A DNA stretch of 64,000 nt from NCBI GenBank assembly GCA_028583405.1, contig JAPTMU010000118.1:89501-153500 (forward strand), in the 5' to 3' direction. Source of the DNA: Pogonophryne albipinna (lineage: Eukaryota > Chordata > Actinopteri > Perciformes > Artedidraconidae). Below, piece by piece: positions 1 to 9,699 of this stretch. Within the stretch, counting starts at the first letter, position 1, and every line of letters starts with the position of its first letter. The notes beneath the pieces are model-generated. The model did no database searches and was not told where the DNA came from. It was given only the letters and a program-made list of their open reading frames with translations. The translations under genes were made by a program, and so were the position numbers.

Positions 1-270
1 CCTTGAAGGCAGTCATGACTTTGTCTCGAGAGCACCAAGATGGAGGCTGGAAGTGACAGCGTGGTGTGCTGCAGGGGAAACAACACCTCCTGAAAGGCAG
101 GACAGGAAGGCCAGAAATCAATAAGAGACACCAAGGTATGAGAGGGGTTCTTACCACCAAATGGAGAAACAGCCATAATCACAAAGTAGAAAGGACTATT
201 AATACAACCGCTTGGGGGTTGTGTCACTTTAGCGTTAGTCACTGCCATAGCCCCCACTGTGTTCCGTTTA

Positions 271-340
271 GTGTTGACTTGATGCATGTCATCTTAAATG
301 TTGCAGATTTCTTGTCGGTCCAGCTTTCATTGTTTTTAAA
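271..340 (+). repeat. 70-bp direct repeat, copy 1
   Basis: This stretch recurs with about ten changes at 1486-1555 in the same orientation; both copies share the core GTGTTGACTTGATGC and end in TTTAAA. The two copies bracket about 1.1 kb that holds two DNA-transposon fragments. No gene is visible in the first 270 bases. Confidence 0.75.
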
Positions 341-640
341 GGTCACCTATTATGCAAAATCCACTTTTTCATGTCTTTTCTACATAAACATGTGTCCCCT
401 CTGTGTAAAGACATTCTGAAAGTTTCAGGAAAAAAGATTTGCTCACTTTTTCTCCTGATCCATTTATATAAAAACCTGTCTGAAAATTTACCGATCAGAT
501 TTTGGCCACTTTATGATGTCATAACGTTTTTTTGGCTTGTGTAACCATTAGCCAATAACCAACCAAGGTAACCCCTCGGCCCACCTTATCACCTGAATCT
601 CCTCCTAGAGCACCATTGTGGTTTTTTAAACCGAATATCT
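341..640 (+). mobile_element. Non-autonomous DNA-element fragment
   Basis: Starts abruptly after the direct repeat with AGGTCACCTATTATGCAAAA and contains a CTCCTGATCC block. A related arrangement (GTCTCCCCTGTGTGTTAACA, then CCTCCTGATCC) occurs at 63690-63830. The opening motif resembles a very common class of fish hAT-derived elements, but no target duplication or right end was found, so the superfamily is uncertain. Confidence 0.4.
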
Positions 641-892
641 CGCAGAGAGCCGTTGGAAGTGGCTCCTTATTTTCATCTAAAGCGGGGTACTCAAATACAA
701 ATCTTAAAGGTCCAAAACAAATGTTTCAATAAGACAAAGGTCCGTTTATTACGGTCATTCAAACTTTTAAACAATTGCAACAAGATTCTTAACACGAGGT
801 TGCAAAAACAAAAAATAATCTGTATGCAGCGGTTTTCATTGTTATTGTGTCTGTGCTTGATCCCTCAGAGTCGCAGTGTAAGAGCTGCACAG

Positions 893-1141
893 TTATGAAT
901 AAAGGCAGCTGCACCCTCTTTCATTCAGCATTCCCATTATTGCTTTATAAATGTCTTGCCCCCTTGTGTGTCCACTGAGGTTCGTCAGGCCCAACACATC
1001 TTCAACAAACTCCCCCTTTGTCTCATCATAACAACTCACAAACACCAGCAACTGAGCATTGTCAGTGGTGTCAGTGGACTCATCCACAGCTAAGGAAATG
1101 CACTGTGCATTTTTTATTCCATCACAAAGCTGATGAATCAA
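893..1141 (-). pseudogene. hAT transposase fragment (DESTD motif)
   Basis: An 82-codon open stretch from the middle of a hAT-superfamily transposase. The segment SLAVDESTDTTDNAQLLVFV contains the first catalytic aspartate of the hAT DDE/RNase H-like core, as in the GTF2IRD2/ZBED5-like group of domesticated and autonomous elements. No BED finger lies upstream and no C-terminal dimerisation region lies downstream. The same DESTD block occurs in the better preserved hAT element at 58572-60050, but the flanking residues differ, so this is a different family. It is a relic with no visible termini. Confidence 0.75.
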
Positions 1142-1485
1142 ATCACCAGCCAGTATTTATGTTCTTCTGGTTGCTGTGGAATCTGAGAGGGGGATTTGCT
1201 TGATTTGACCTGTTATTTCCTCTTTTTGTTTGCCTTCAACATGGTCTCCATCACTTCAGTCATGCATTCTTTTATACTTCAGTTATTATCCAGTGGAAAG
1301 TCCTTACCTACTGGCCTAGTTAAATGAAAGTGGTTACTTTTTTTTGGCTGGGCAGTGTAGTTTTACACACCGTCTTATTTGACTTTCTCAGGACTTAAAA
1401 CTGTTTTTTGGGGGCAGACCCCCTCAAAGAAAAAAATATATTTACACACGTAAGGTCATCATCTTAATAGTTTTGTATGCTCATA
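1142..1485. other. No gene seen
   Basis: AT-rich sequence between the hAT relic and the second direct repeat. A T-rich and CCCC-containing stretch near 1420 looks like degraded repeat. Nothing codes. Confidence 0.5.
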
Positions 1486-1555
1486 GTGTTGACTTGATGC
1501 CTGTTATCTTAAATGTTGCCGATTTCTTGTTTGTCCAGCTTTCATTGTCTTTAAA
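1486..1555 (+). repeat. 70-bp direct repeat, copy 2
   Basis: Partner of 271-340. Shared landmarks are GTGTTGACTTGATGC, ATCTTAAATGTTGC and CCAGCTTTCATTG. From 1556 to 1836 nothing else is recognisable. Confidence 0.75.
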
Positions 1556-1836
1556 CTTGTGGTGTTTTTTCCACACTATTTTCTTGTTTGTTGTTCTCTC
1601 TTTTTGTGTTTTTTACGGGGGGCTGTTCAGCCATCATCAATCTAAAGTTACCTGCTCTCCAAATATAGAAAGCAAATGGTTGTGTAATAAATATATTTTT
1701 CAAAACAATAGTTGATGTGAGAATTTTGAAATCATATTTAGGATCCAGAGTGTATCATAGCACAGAGGCTGCACTGGTGAAAGTTACAAATTACCTTTTA
1801 ATTGCATTCTAAGAAAAGACGTGTCTCTGTACTTGT

Positions 1837-2335
1837 TTGTTAGATGTTAATGCTTCATTCGACACCATTGACCATTACATTATTTTACATTTACTGAACC
1901 ATTTAATCGGCATTAAAGGAACAGTGCTAAGCTGGTTTAGGTCTTATTTATCTGAGCAATCTCGGTTTGTACTAACTATTTATCTATCATTCGTCATGCA
2001 GTCCCGCAAGATTTTGTACTTTGACCTCTTCAATTTAAGTTGTATTATCTACCTCAAGGCAATATTATTAGGAAAAACTTCCTAAACACTCGTTGTTATG
2101 CAGATGATACATGATTTTTTCTATTAAGCCAACCAATGAAACCAATCAGTTTACTACACCTAAAGCATGCCTTAAAAACATAAAAAACCTGAATTGTCTG
2201 CAATTTAGAAATGTTGAACTCATACTAGTGATTGTACGAGGCCAAAAGGACCTCCAAATCTGTATGGCATTACCCTTTGTAACAATATATCCTTTAAGAA
2301 TTCAAGGACTGCCTTCTTTCCTCTGCATAACATTA
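1837..2335 (+). pseudogene. CR1/L2/Rex1-type LINE reverse transcriptase relic
   Basis: The translated stretch LDVNASFDTIDHYIILHLL followed by GIKGTVLSWFRSYLS is reverse-transcriptase motif A and its downstream region as seen in CR1/L2/Rex1-type LINEs (usual form LDLSAAFDTIDH). The frame then breaks. TGTTATGCAGATGATAC at 2095-2111 encodes CYADDT, the motif C catalytic box, in another frame. At least two frameshifts separate motifs A and C. It is 5' and 3' truncated and cannot encode a working enzyme. Confidence 0.8.
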
Positions 2336-2880
2336 TAAACATTGGGGCATCCTGAAATAAAAATGGTGGACACACATTTGTCACTGCTTAGCTAGATTGT
2401 GGTAATTCCTGTGGTAGTCCCTTTAATGGCCAGACCAAGAAAAAAGCTATGGAAAAATTATTTGTTTGCATTTTTTTATCAAATGGGCCACACATAACCA
2501 CAAACCATTTTTATTTTTTTGACTGACCACACAGTTTTGTTTTTATGAGCCTCTACCAACTGGTCGAGCTGGCCTTCTATGGTAAAAGTGCATTTTCAAC
2601 AATCATCATACAGTACAGTATTTGTATGCATCAAACTCAAATAAAACACAAACTCAAATACATTTGTTTCTTTTATGGAAAATGAGCAACATATACAACC
2701 AGATATATTCATAAAATATACTAAATTATAATTGTAAAAAAAAAAAAATGTTAAAAAGTAATGTAAAGTGTTTTTCATAATAAAAAAAAGACTTGCTCTG
2801 TACTGTAGATGCTGAATTGGCCTAACGGGAAGCCACTGGCCTAACAGCAAATGTCTATATCCTGTGTTGGCCTAACTTGC
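2336..2880. other. No gene seen
   Basis: AT-rich sequence with short A and T runs (A12 at 2737-2748). No motif recognised on either strand. Confidence 0.5.
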
Positions 2881-2883
2881 TCA

Positions 2884-2945
2884 TCTGTGTGCAACTTTGG
2901 GCTGAATGCCATGCATGAAAGGTGCTATATAAATTATTATCACTC
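2884..2945 (+). repeat. LINE/SINE-type 3' tail
   Basis: GCATGAAAGGTGCTATATAA followed by ATTATTATCA is the usual 3' end of fish LINE-mobilised repeats (form: GGYGCTATATAAATAAA). It may be the tail of the LINE relic at 1837-2335, which has the same orientation. Confidence 0.5.
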
Positions 2946-3345
2946 TTTCACTCTGAGACTCGTAAGGCAGTACTAGATTTAGTAATATTGCCATGAATCT
3001 AGCCATTTATTTACCATATGTTATTGAAAAACATCTCTGAAACTCTGAAAAAGTCATATTGCTAGTTTACCATAAAAGGCCAATTCGACCGGTTGGTTGA
3101 GCATATTTTCCAAAAAATAATTCCACCCTTGTTAAAACTTTTTTTGAGCATCAAGTTATCTAATTATGTTCAGTCAGTACTCTGACACTAACATATGTCA
3201 AAATGATATGGTTACCTTACAAAAGTTGACAAAAAAGAGTGATTTCTTCAGCAGTGATTTTTAGCATGCCAACTTTCTCAATGGAAGCTAGCTGAAGGGC
3301 TTTCTGTTCAGTGACATCTAGAAGTAAGTATTATTTTATTTTTTA
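2946..3345. other. No gene seen
   Basis: AT-rich, without recognisable motifs or repeats shared inside this window. Confidence 0.5.
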
Positions 3346-3450
3346 AAAATGTTTTCGGATTTCACATCACATAAACACCATATCCCAACGTGCATTGCGG
3401 CTAAAACATACAATCACCGAGCTGAGGATCTTTCCTATGTCTGTTTCCGG
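3345..3450 (+). repeat. Dispersed repeat shared with 39198-39385
   Basis: The block TTTTCGGATTTCACATC, ACACCATATCCC, GCATTGCGGCTAAAACAT, CAATCACCGAGCT recurs in the same order and orientation at 39198-39300, with an extra 15-20 bases in that copy. Both are followed by GTCTGTTTCCGG. Non-coding; class unknown. Confidence 0.7.
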
Positions 3451-3689
3451 TATTGTTCCTGTAATGAGAGTTCACATTTATGCTACATTGAAGGATGGAA
3501 TTGACTACACATCTTCAGAAACATAATTTGCTTCAGATATAACTCATAGCAATATTGTAACCATTAATAGAAGCCAACTGCATTAAAAACCCAGTTAACA
3601 AACACTAGGTAAAGTATTTTCCTTCAGTAATGAAGATGTAATTCCAATGTAGACGCACCTGGGGTCGCTGTTCTGTCTGTTACGCTGAG

Positions 3690-4045
3690 CCATGCATTGT
3701 CTGGAACGTAAAAGGGATGAAGAAGACGAAGTGAAGTGACGTACTTCCGGTTCAACATGAAAACATTCCCAGTTAAACCAAGCCCCCAGGAAGTGCGCCG
3801 GACTCAGATGAAAATATTCATGGTGGCCATTCGGCAGTACTACACTTCCGTTTGGTTGCCAGGCCCGGAAACACTTTTTCCCATTGACTGAGGCCCAATC
3901 CCAAACCACTCCCTCGACCCTACCCCTCCGTGACGGAGTGAACTCCGTCTGTAGCCACACTCGCAGCTCAACGAGGCTCCCTCCTGTCAGATGGAGGGAG
4001 TAAATACAGCGGCAAGCTTTGGGACGGCCTCCCCTCTCTCCGGCA
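3690..4045. repeat. Dispersed repeat with GGCCCAATCCCAAACC end
   Basis: Bases 3780-3890 are repeated in inverted orientation at 8667-8773 with only a few changes (landmarks CCAGGAAGTGCGCCGGACTC, TTGCCAGGCCCGGAAACACT). At 3892 a terminus-like block AGGCCCAATCCCAAACC begins; its counterpart GGTTTGGGAATGGGCC lies at 8898-8913. This looks like two ends of a fish DNA-transposon family meeting. A long open frame on the minus strand here (3595-4086) has no protein similarity I recognise and overlaps the repeat. Confidence 0.6.
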
Positions 4046-4367
4046 GAAACAGGAAATGCCGTAACTGTATGTAACAACGGTTTCAAATCAGCATCTCTTA
4101 GACAAAATGTTTAAATTAATAACTCAAATAAAACCCCAAACATCTTTCATTGTGTTTCAAAGCTCTTTTAGTTTTAAACCTGATGTTTATAAGCTTCTTA
4201 GTTTTTGCAACGGTCTGTAAATATACACAACTTTATAATAAAATGCATAATTTTACCTTTTTCTAGACTAAACACAGATATGATCCTAAGTTAAAAACAT
4301 ATGAGGTTATCATGAGGTTGTTAACATCGTAGTTTATCAGTGGATGTTTGCTGGAACTACTTGTTAA

Positions 4368-5556
4368 TAGAGATGGCAAATCCGGATCATTTTATGGACT
4401 CGGAGTCTTCTGAGTCAATCATTGAAGAGATCCGGATCATACGAGTCATTTGAGTCATTTGAGTCATATGAGTCAGCATGACCAAGACCGTAGAAATCCT
4501 ACCGGTGAAACCGAAAAGTTGTTGCATTTAACCAGCATATTAAACTAACGTTACATTAACCTCCGCTATACAGTGTCTTTTGCTTTAATAAAACATGTGT
4601 GTGTGTGTGCATTTTAAAAAATAAGTGTTTTGCATTATATGTATATAGTTATTTTAATATGTTCCTGTACTTAAGATAATTTTGCACAATTGTGTTTTCA
4701 TTTAATAATAATAATTGTATAATTACATTTTATATATTCTAACTGTTTTGAAATGTTCTATAATTTGTTTCTTTTTGTGTGCCATGTTCAAAATAAACGA
4801 TTTTCCAAGTAAGATCCTTATTGGAAATGCAGCTATTATTACAGGAGACTGTTGCACAACATGACCATTTTGTTAGAAGTCTACACTGAAACTTAATTTA
4901 GAGCCGGAAAAATCGCGGGATCCGTGAATCCAGGTCAATGATCGAGAGAGACCAGTAGCCTACGAGGACTCAGAGCCGTAACATATAGCAGGCAGCAGAT
5001 CCAGAGATCCAGCAGACTCGTCCCTATGCACGAATCTACAGCAGACTCAGCCCCTCCTCCGGCTCGCACGGCTCCCGCGAGTCCCACGGCTCCCGCGAGT
5101 CCCACGGCTCCCTCGACGAGTCGCAGGCAGACTCAGAGATTTGCGGACTCACGGCTCACTCACGGCTCACGGCTCACTCACGGCTCCCGCGAGTCCAACG
5201 GCTCCCGCGAGTCCCACGGCTCCCTCGACGAGTCGCAGCAGACTCAGAGATTTGCGGACTCACGGCTCACTCACGGCTCACGGGACTCTCGCGGGAGCCG
5301 GAGGAGGGGCTGAATCTGCTGTTGATTCGTGCATGGCGACGAGTCTGCTGGATCTCTGGATACAACAACGTTGTAATGTGATTTTACACGTTATAAAGAG
5401 AGTAAAGAGTGACGCAATTTATAGTTTTAATTTTTACGTCACATCAGGTGTAGGACTCAAAGGACTCGGGTTAATCGAGAGGCAGACTCGTCACGACCGG
5501 CTCATTACTAGGATCCGGGTTAATGATCCGGATGAATCATGACTCGCCCATCTCTA
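4368..5556. mobile_element. Complete non-autonomous hAT element (1189 bp)
   Basis: Perfect 8-bp target duplications CTTGTTAA lie at 4360-4367 and 5557-5564. The termini are TAGAGATGG on the left and the complement CCATCTCTA on the right. Eight-bp duplications with this kind of terminus define the hAT superfamily. Both subterminal regions carry CCGGATCAT and many GAGTC motifs (for example ACGAGTCATTTGAGTCATTT at 4441-4460). There is no transposase. The centre (4570-4860) is AT-rich and plain; 4990-5370 forms an internal inverted repeat around a GC-rich tandem array. It presumably depended on a hAT transposase supplied in trans. Confidence 0.92.
4994..5366. repeat. Internal GAGTC-rich tandem and inverted repeats
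   Basis: A unit of roughly 120 bp (landmarks GGCTCCCGCGAGTCCCACGG, GACGAGTCGCAG, AGATTTGCGGACTCACGG) is present twice between about 5087 and 5285. The outer parts, 4998-5075 and 5290-5365, are inverted copies (TCCAGAGATCCAGCAGACTC against its complement). Open frames across it (5026-5313, 5141-5542) are low-complexity and not genes. Confidence 0.85.
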
Positions 5557-6061
5557 CTTGTTAACAGCTTGTTTCGCGACGGACACACACAGTGTGACTC
5601 CGGTCAGGTAGAGACCGGTCTCAAGTCATGGATGTATAATAAGAACTGGATACAGCGTGGGAGGCAGGGCCTCATTCATTCCTATGAGAGTTGCTCATTA
5701 GCGCATGATGATAAAATGGCCCAACTTTTGAGAGAGCGAAACGTCACAGATTACCCGGCATGCCTGAGAAGTACCCGTATGTGCGCTCATAGCGCATGCG
5801 CAACTTTAACCAAAATGCTCGTTCACATCAAGCACGTCAATTTGCGTACACGTAAGTTACAGAACCGTGCGTTCATGACAGCATGGTAATGATTTGTTAT
5901 TATGATGGATTTGATATTAACGAGGCGGCAGTTAGCAGCTAGCGGCTAGCTAGTAATTATGCTAATGTACACATCAATCGTCATGTACTTATATTACGCT
6001 GTAACAGGATCTAGTGATATCCAAGCAACAGAGCTTCATTTAGCATGAAAGAAGTATTGCA

Positions 6062-6066
6062 CTGTA

Positions 6067-6106
<40 letters not shown>
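6062..6106. repeat. (AT)n microsatellite with flanking palindrome
   Basis: Alternating TA flanked by GCACTGTATA and TATACAGTGC, so the whole block can fold back on itself. It lies in the left arm of the foldback element and has no counterpart in the right arm. Confidence 0.85.
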
Positions 6107-6672
6107 TGCAATAAGCTTCTTAGTGCAATACGAAGCTACAGGGACGTTAATAGCATCGGTAATATTAACTTTATTTAATACAACATTTACGGTACAAGAT
6201 TTAATCATACAGCCCATGTAGTATAATAATGAATTACAGCAAACATGTGCAATATATCCAATATTAAAGCTCCGTGGGATGGCAGTAAGACGATATGGGT
6301 CCGTTGTTATTGTGCATCCATGGGTAAAGATAAACGCAACTCACATTGGTTTCTCAAACAGCATCTCTGTAAACTACGTGTATTCACTGAATTTCACTTT
6401 CTGCCTTTAACGGCTCGTTGTGGCTCCAATAGCTCCAGCCCCCACCCTCCCTGTGAGTACAGTGTGCTCTGATTGTTCGGGACCATGCTGAACACGTAAT
6501 CATGAACGTGCCGGGCGGCGCGGTCCCGTGGGTTAGATGCGCGTTCATAATGCAGAGGGAAATAACGCTCAGAATAACGTTATTAGCACATTTTTACAAC
6601 TTGAGGAACGAATGTTTTTAATAAGGGCTATACAAGTGTTCATACTGGGTAGTTTATTTAGTTTAAAAAAAA

Positions 6673-8633
6673 TTCCATCCATCCATCTTCTTCCGCTTAT
6701 CCGTGGTCGGGTCGCGGGGGTAGCAGTTCCAGCAGAGAGCCCCAAACTTCCTTTTCCCTGGCGACATCAACCAGCTCTGACTGGGGGATCCCAAGGCGCT
6801 CCCAGGCCAGCGAAGAGATATAATCCCTCCACCTGGTCCTAGGTCTACCCCTTGGTCTCTTCCCAGCTGGACGTGCCTGGAACACCTCCCTAGGGAGGCG
6901 CCCAGGTGGCATCCTAACTAGGTGCCCGAACCACCTCAACTGGCTCCTTTCGACGCGAAGGAGGAGCGGCTCAACTCCGAGTCCCTCCCTGATGACCGAA
7001 CTTCTCACCTTATCCCTAAGGGAGACACCAGCCACCCTGCGGAGAAAACCCATCTCGGCCGCTTGTATCCGCGATCTCGTTCTTTCGGTCATGACCCATC
7101 CTTCATGACCATAGGTGAGGGTTGGAACGAAAATGGCCCGGTAGACAGAGAGCTTTGCCTTCTGGCTCAGCTCCCTTTTCGTCACAACAGTGCGGTAAAG
7201 CGACTGCAGTACCGCTCCCGCTGCTCCGATTCTCCGGCCCATCTCACGCTCCATTGTTCCCTCACTCGAGAACAAAACCCCGAGATACTTGAACTCCTTC
7301 ACTTGGGGTAAGGACTCATTCCCTACTTGGAGTGGACAGTCCATCGGTTTCCTGCTGAGAACCATGGCCTCAGATTTGGAGGTGCTGATCCTCATCCCAG
7401 CCGCTTCACACTCGGTTGCGAACCGATCCAGTGAGTGCTGAAGGTCGCAGACCGATGAAGCCATCAGAACCACATCATCTGCAAAAAGCAGTGGTGCAAT
7501 CCTTAGTCCACCGAACTCCAGACCCCCTCCCCCATGACTACGCCTCGAAATCCGATCCATGTATATTACAAACAGGATTGGTGACAAAGCGCAGCCCTGG
7601 CGGAGGCCAACCCTCACCGGAAATGGGTCCGACTTACTGCCGAGGACCCGGACACAGCTCTCGCTTTGGGAGTACAGAGATTGGATGGCCCTGAGTAGAG
7701 ACCCCCTCACCCCATACTCCCGCAGCACCTCCCACAGTAACTCCCTGGGAACCCGGTCATACGCCTTCTCCAAGTCCACAAAACACATGTAGACCGGATA
7801 AGCGTACTCCCAGGCCCCCTCCAGGATCCTTGCGAGAGTAAAAAGCTGATCCGTCGTTCCACGACCAGGACGGAATCCGCATTGTTCCTCCTCAATCTGA
7901 GGTTCGACAATCGGCCTGACCCTCCTTTCGAGTACCTTAGAGTAAACTTTCCCGGGGAGGCTGAGTAGTGTGATGCCTCTGTAATTGGCACACACCCTCT
8001 GATCCCCCTTTTTAAAAATGGGAACCACCACCCCAGTCTGCCACTCCTTCGGTACTGTTTCCGACTTCCACGCAATGTTGATAAGACGTGTCAACCATGA
8101 CAGTCCCTCAACACCCAGAGCCTTCAGCATTTCTGGGCGGATCTCATCCACCCCCGGGGCTTTGCCACTGTGGAGTTGTTTAACAACCTCAGTGACCTCC
8201 CCCCGGGAGATTGGCGCCGATCCCCCGTCATACTCCAGCTCTGCCTCTAACATAGAGGGCGGAGTTGTCGGGTTCAGGAGTTCCTCAAAGTGTTCCTTCC
8301 AACGCCCCAACACTCCATCAGTTGAGGTCAACAACGTCCCATCCTTACTGTACACAGCTTGGATGGTTCCCTGCTTCCCCCTCCTGAGGTGTCGGAGAGT
8401 TTTCCAGAACAACTTTGGTGCCGCCCGAAAGTCCTTCTCCATGTCCTCTCCGAACTTCTCCCACACCCGCTGCTTTGCCTCGGCCACGGATGAGGCTGCT
8501 GCCCTTCGGGCCTGTCGGTACCTTGCAACTGCCTCGGGAGTCCCCCGGGATAACAAATCCCTGAAGGCCTCCTTCTTCAGCCGGACGGCTTCCCTGACCA
8601 CCGGTGTCCACCAGGAGGTTCGAGGGTTACCGC
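6673..8633 (-). mobile_element. Rex3-like RTE-clade LINE, 5' truncated
   Basis: Minus-strand LINE whose 3' end at 6675-6687 is a (GATG)n run, the tail known for fish Rex3. The body encodes an RTE-clade reverse transcriptase. The start lies near 8633, inside the reading frame and after the expected endonuclease domain, so it is a 5'-truncated copy. It interrupts the left arm of the foldback element: arm sequence ends in TTTAAAAAAAATT at 6674 and resumes at TTTACAGACCAC at 8635, with about ten arm bases lost at the junction. No clean target duplication is visible. Segments 7575-7595 and 8023-8042 match, from memory, sites conserved across Rex3 copies. Confidence 0.88.
6697..8601 (-). CDS. Rex3-type reverse transcriptase, open frame lacking endonuclease
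   Basis: A 634-codon uninterrupted frame for the reverse transcriptase and C-terminal region of a Rex3/RTE LINE, which copies its own RNA into the genome by target-primed reverse transcription. Visible motifs: NYRGITLL (207-214), FVDLEKAYDR with catalytic Asp276, GLRQGCALSP (332-341), FADD with Asp375 and Asp376, and KYLGVLF (438-444). The C-terminal part has the WFGHLVRMPPGRLPREVF segment and a basic RPRGRPRTRWRD region, typical of this family. The N-terminal apurinic endonuclease is absent because the insertion is truncated; the frame runs open past the first Met up to the 5' junction. The stop is followed within 10-20 bp by the GATG tail. With no promoter or endonuclease it is probably inert, though all catalytic residues survive, so it looks young. 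The open frame at 8018-8800 on the plus strand is its antisense shadow. Confidence 0.88.
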   Translation of the reverse strand: MVREAVRLKKEAFRDLLSRGTPEAVARYRQARRAAASSVAEAKQRVWEKFGEDMEKDFRAAPKLFWKTLRHLRRGKQGTIQAVYSKDGTLLTSTDGVLGRWKEHFEELLNPTTPPSMLEAELEYDGGSAPISRGEVTEVVKQLHSGKAPGVDEIRPEMLKALGVEGLSWLTRLINIAWKSETVPKEWQTGVVVPIFKKGDQRVCANYRGITLLSLPGKVYSKVLERRVRPIVEPQIEEEQCGFRPGRGTTDQLFTLARILEGAWEYAYPVYMCFVDLEKAYDRVPRELLWEVLREYGVRGSLLRAIQSLYSQSESCVRVLGSKSDPFPVRVGLRQGCALSPILFVIYMDRISRRSHGGGGLEFGGLRIAPLLFADDVVLMASSVCDLQHSLDRFATECEAAGMRISTSKSEAMVLSRKPMDCPLQVGNESLPQVKEFKYLGVLFSSEGTMEREMGRRIGAAGAVLQSLYRTVVTKRELSQKAKLSVYRAIFVPTLTYGHEGWVMTERTRSRIQAAEMGFLRRVAGVSLRDKVRSSVIREGLGVEPLLLRVERSQLRWFGHLVRMPPGRLPREVFQARPAGKRPRGRPRTRWRDYISSLAWERLGIPQSELVDVAREKEVWGSLLELLPPRPDHG

Positions 8634-8664
8634 CCCTTTACAGACCACACTTTCCCCATGTAAG

Positions 8665-8910
8665 TCAATGGGAAAAAGTGTTTCCGGGCCTGGCAACCAA
8701 ACGGAAGTGTAGTACCGCCGTTTGGCCACCACGAATATTTTCATCTGAGTCCGGCGCACTTCCTGGGGGCTTGCTGCAGACTCGCTGTTTGAGGGCTTGA
8801 TACTGATAGCCCACTCCCCCTCCACACCGCTCCACACTCGTGGCGTACCCTCCGCGTGAACGCGCAAACGGAGGGGTAGGGTGTAGGTGTAGGGGGCGGT
8901 TTGGGAATGG
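8665..8910. repeat. Loop of foldback element, shared with 3780-3890
   Basis: Begins after an inverted match (ACAGACCACACTTTCC at 8639 against GGAAAGAGTGGTCTGT at 8920). Bases 8667-8773 match 3780-3890 inverted. The right part has CTCCACACCGCTCCACACTC and ends in GGTTTGGGAATGGGCC. It could be the original centre of the element or a separate inserted repeat. Confidence 0.6.
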
Positions 8911-9699
8911 GCCTTACATTGGGAAAGAGTGGTCTGTAAATCGTTGGATAATTTTTTTTAAACTAAATAAACTACCCAGTATGAACACTTGTAAAGCCCT
9001 TATTAAAAACATTCGTTCCTCAAGTTGTAAAAATGTGCTAATAACGTTATTCTGAGAGTTATTTCCCTCTGCATTATGAACGCGCATCTAACCCACGGGA
9101 CTGCGCCGCCCGGCACGTTCATGTGATGTGACCATAGACGTGTTCAGTACTACATGAGTTGTACCCATAGGTTGTACCTTTACCCATGGATGTGTAACAG
9201 TGTAAATAATGAATGTTTGTTTGTTTTATTAAATCCTGTTAAACTGGGACTACAGCCATAGTTTTGTCATTTTATTTTATTTTGAAAAGCCGCAGCCGGA
9301 AGCTAGTGTTGCGCTGAATGTGGTGCATTTTGGGAATCCGTCAGTAGGCTTGTTTGAGACAAGCGAGACCTGCGCAGACCTGCGCAGTTGCGATCAATGT
9401 CTTGCTAGTGCGTTGCATGATGGTTAGTCATTAGAGGCTTCTCAATACTCAAATTTCCCCTCCTCGACTCCTCGGCTGCAGTCGAATAGTCCATTTAGCT
9501 TAGGAACCTTCCTAACGGAGCGAAATGACCCGGAAGTCCCTCAGTGGCAGCCATGATAAGTGCCGTTCGAATTCTCTAGAATGATAGGAAAGGAGGTTTC
9601 AAACTTCCTTTATAACCTCCTTTAGCTTAGGAACCACTGGACCTCCCTAACCGAAAGGAGAGGAGAAAATGCTGCCCCACAATGCCTTGCAGCATTCGG

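Noticed and set aside
3595..4086. 163-codon open frame on the minus strand
   Set aside because: It overlaps a dispersed repeat whose inverted copy at 8.7 kb does not keep the frame; no protein similarity recognised.
5026..5542. Two overlapping open frames rich in Ser, Pro, Ala, Gly and Arg
   Set aside because: They arise from the GC-rich tandem repeat inside the hAT MITE.
8018..8800. 260-codon open frame on the plus strand
   Set aside because: Antisense shadow of the well-supported Rex3 reverse-transcriptase frame.
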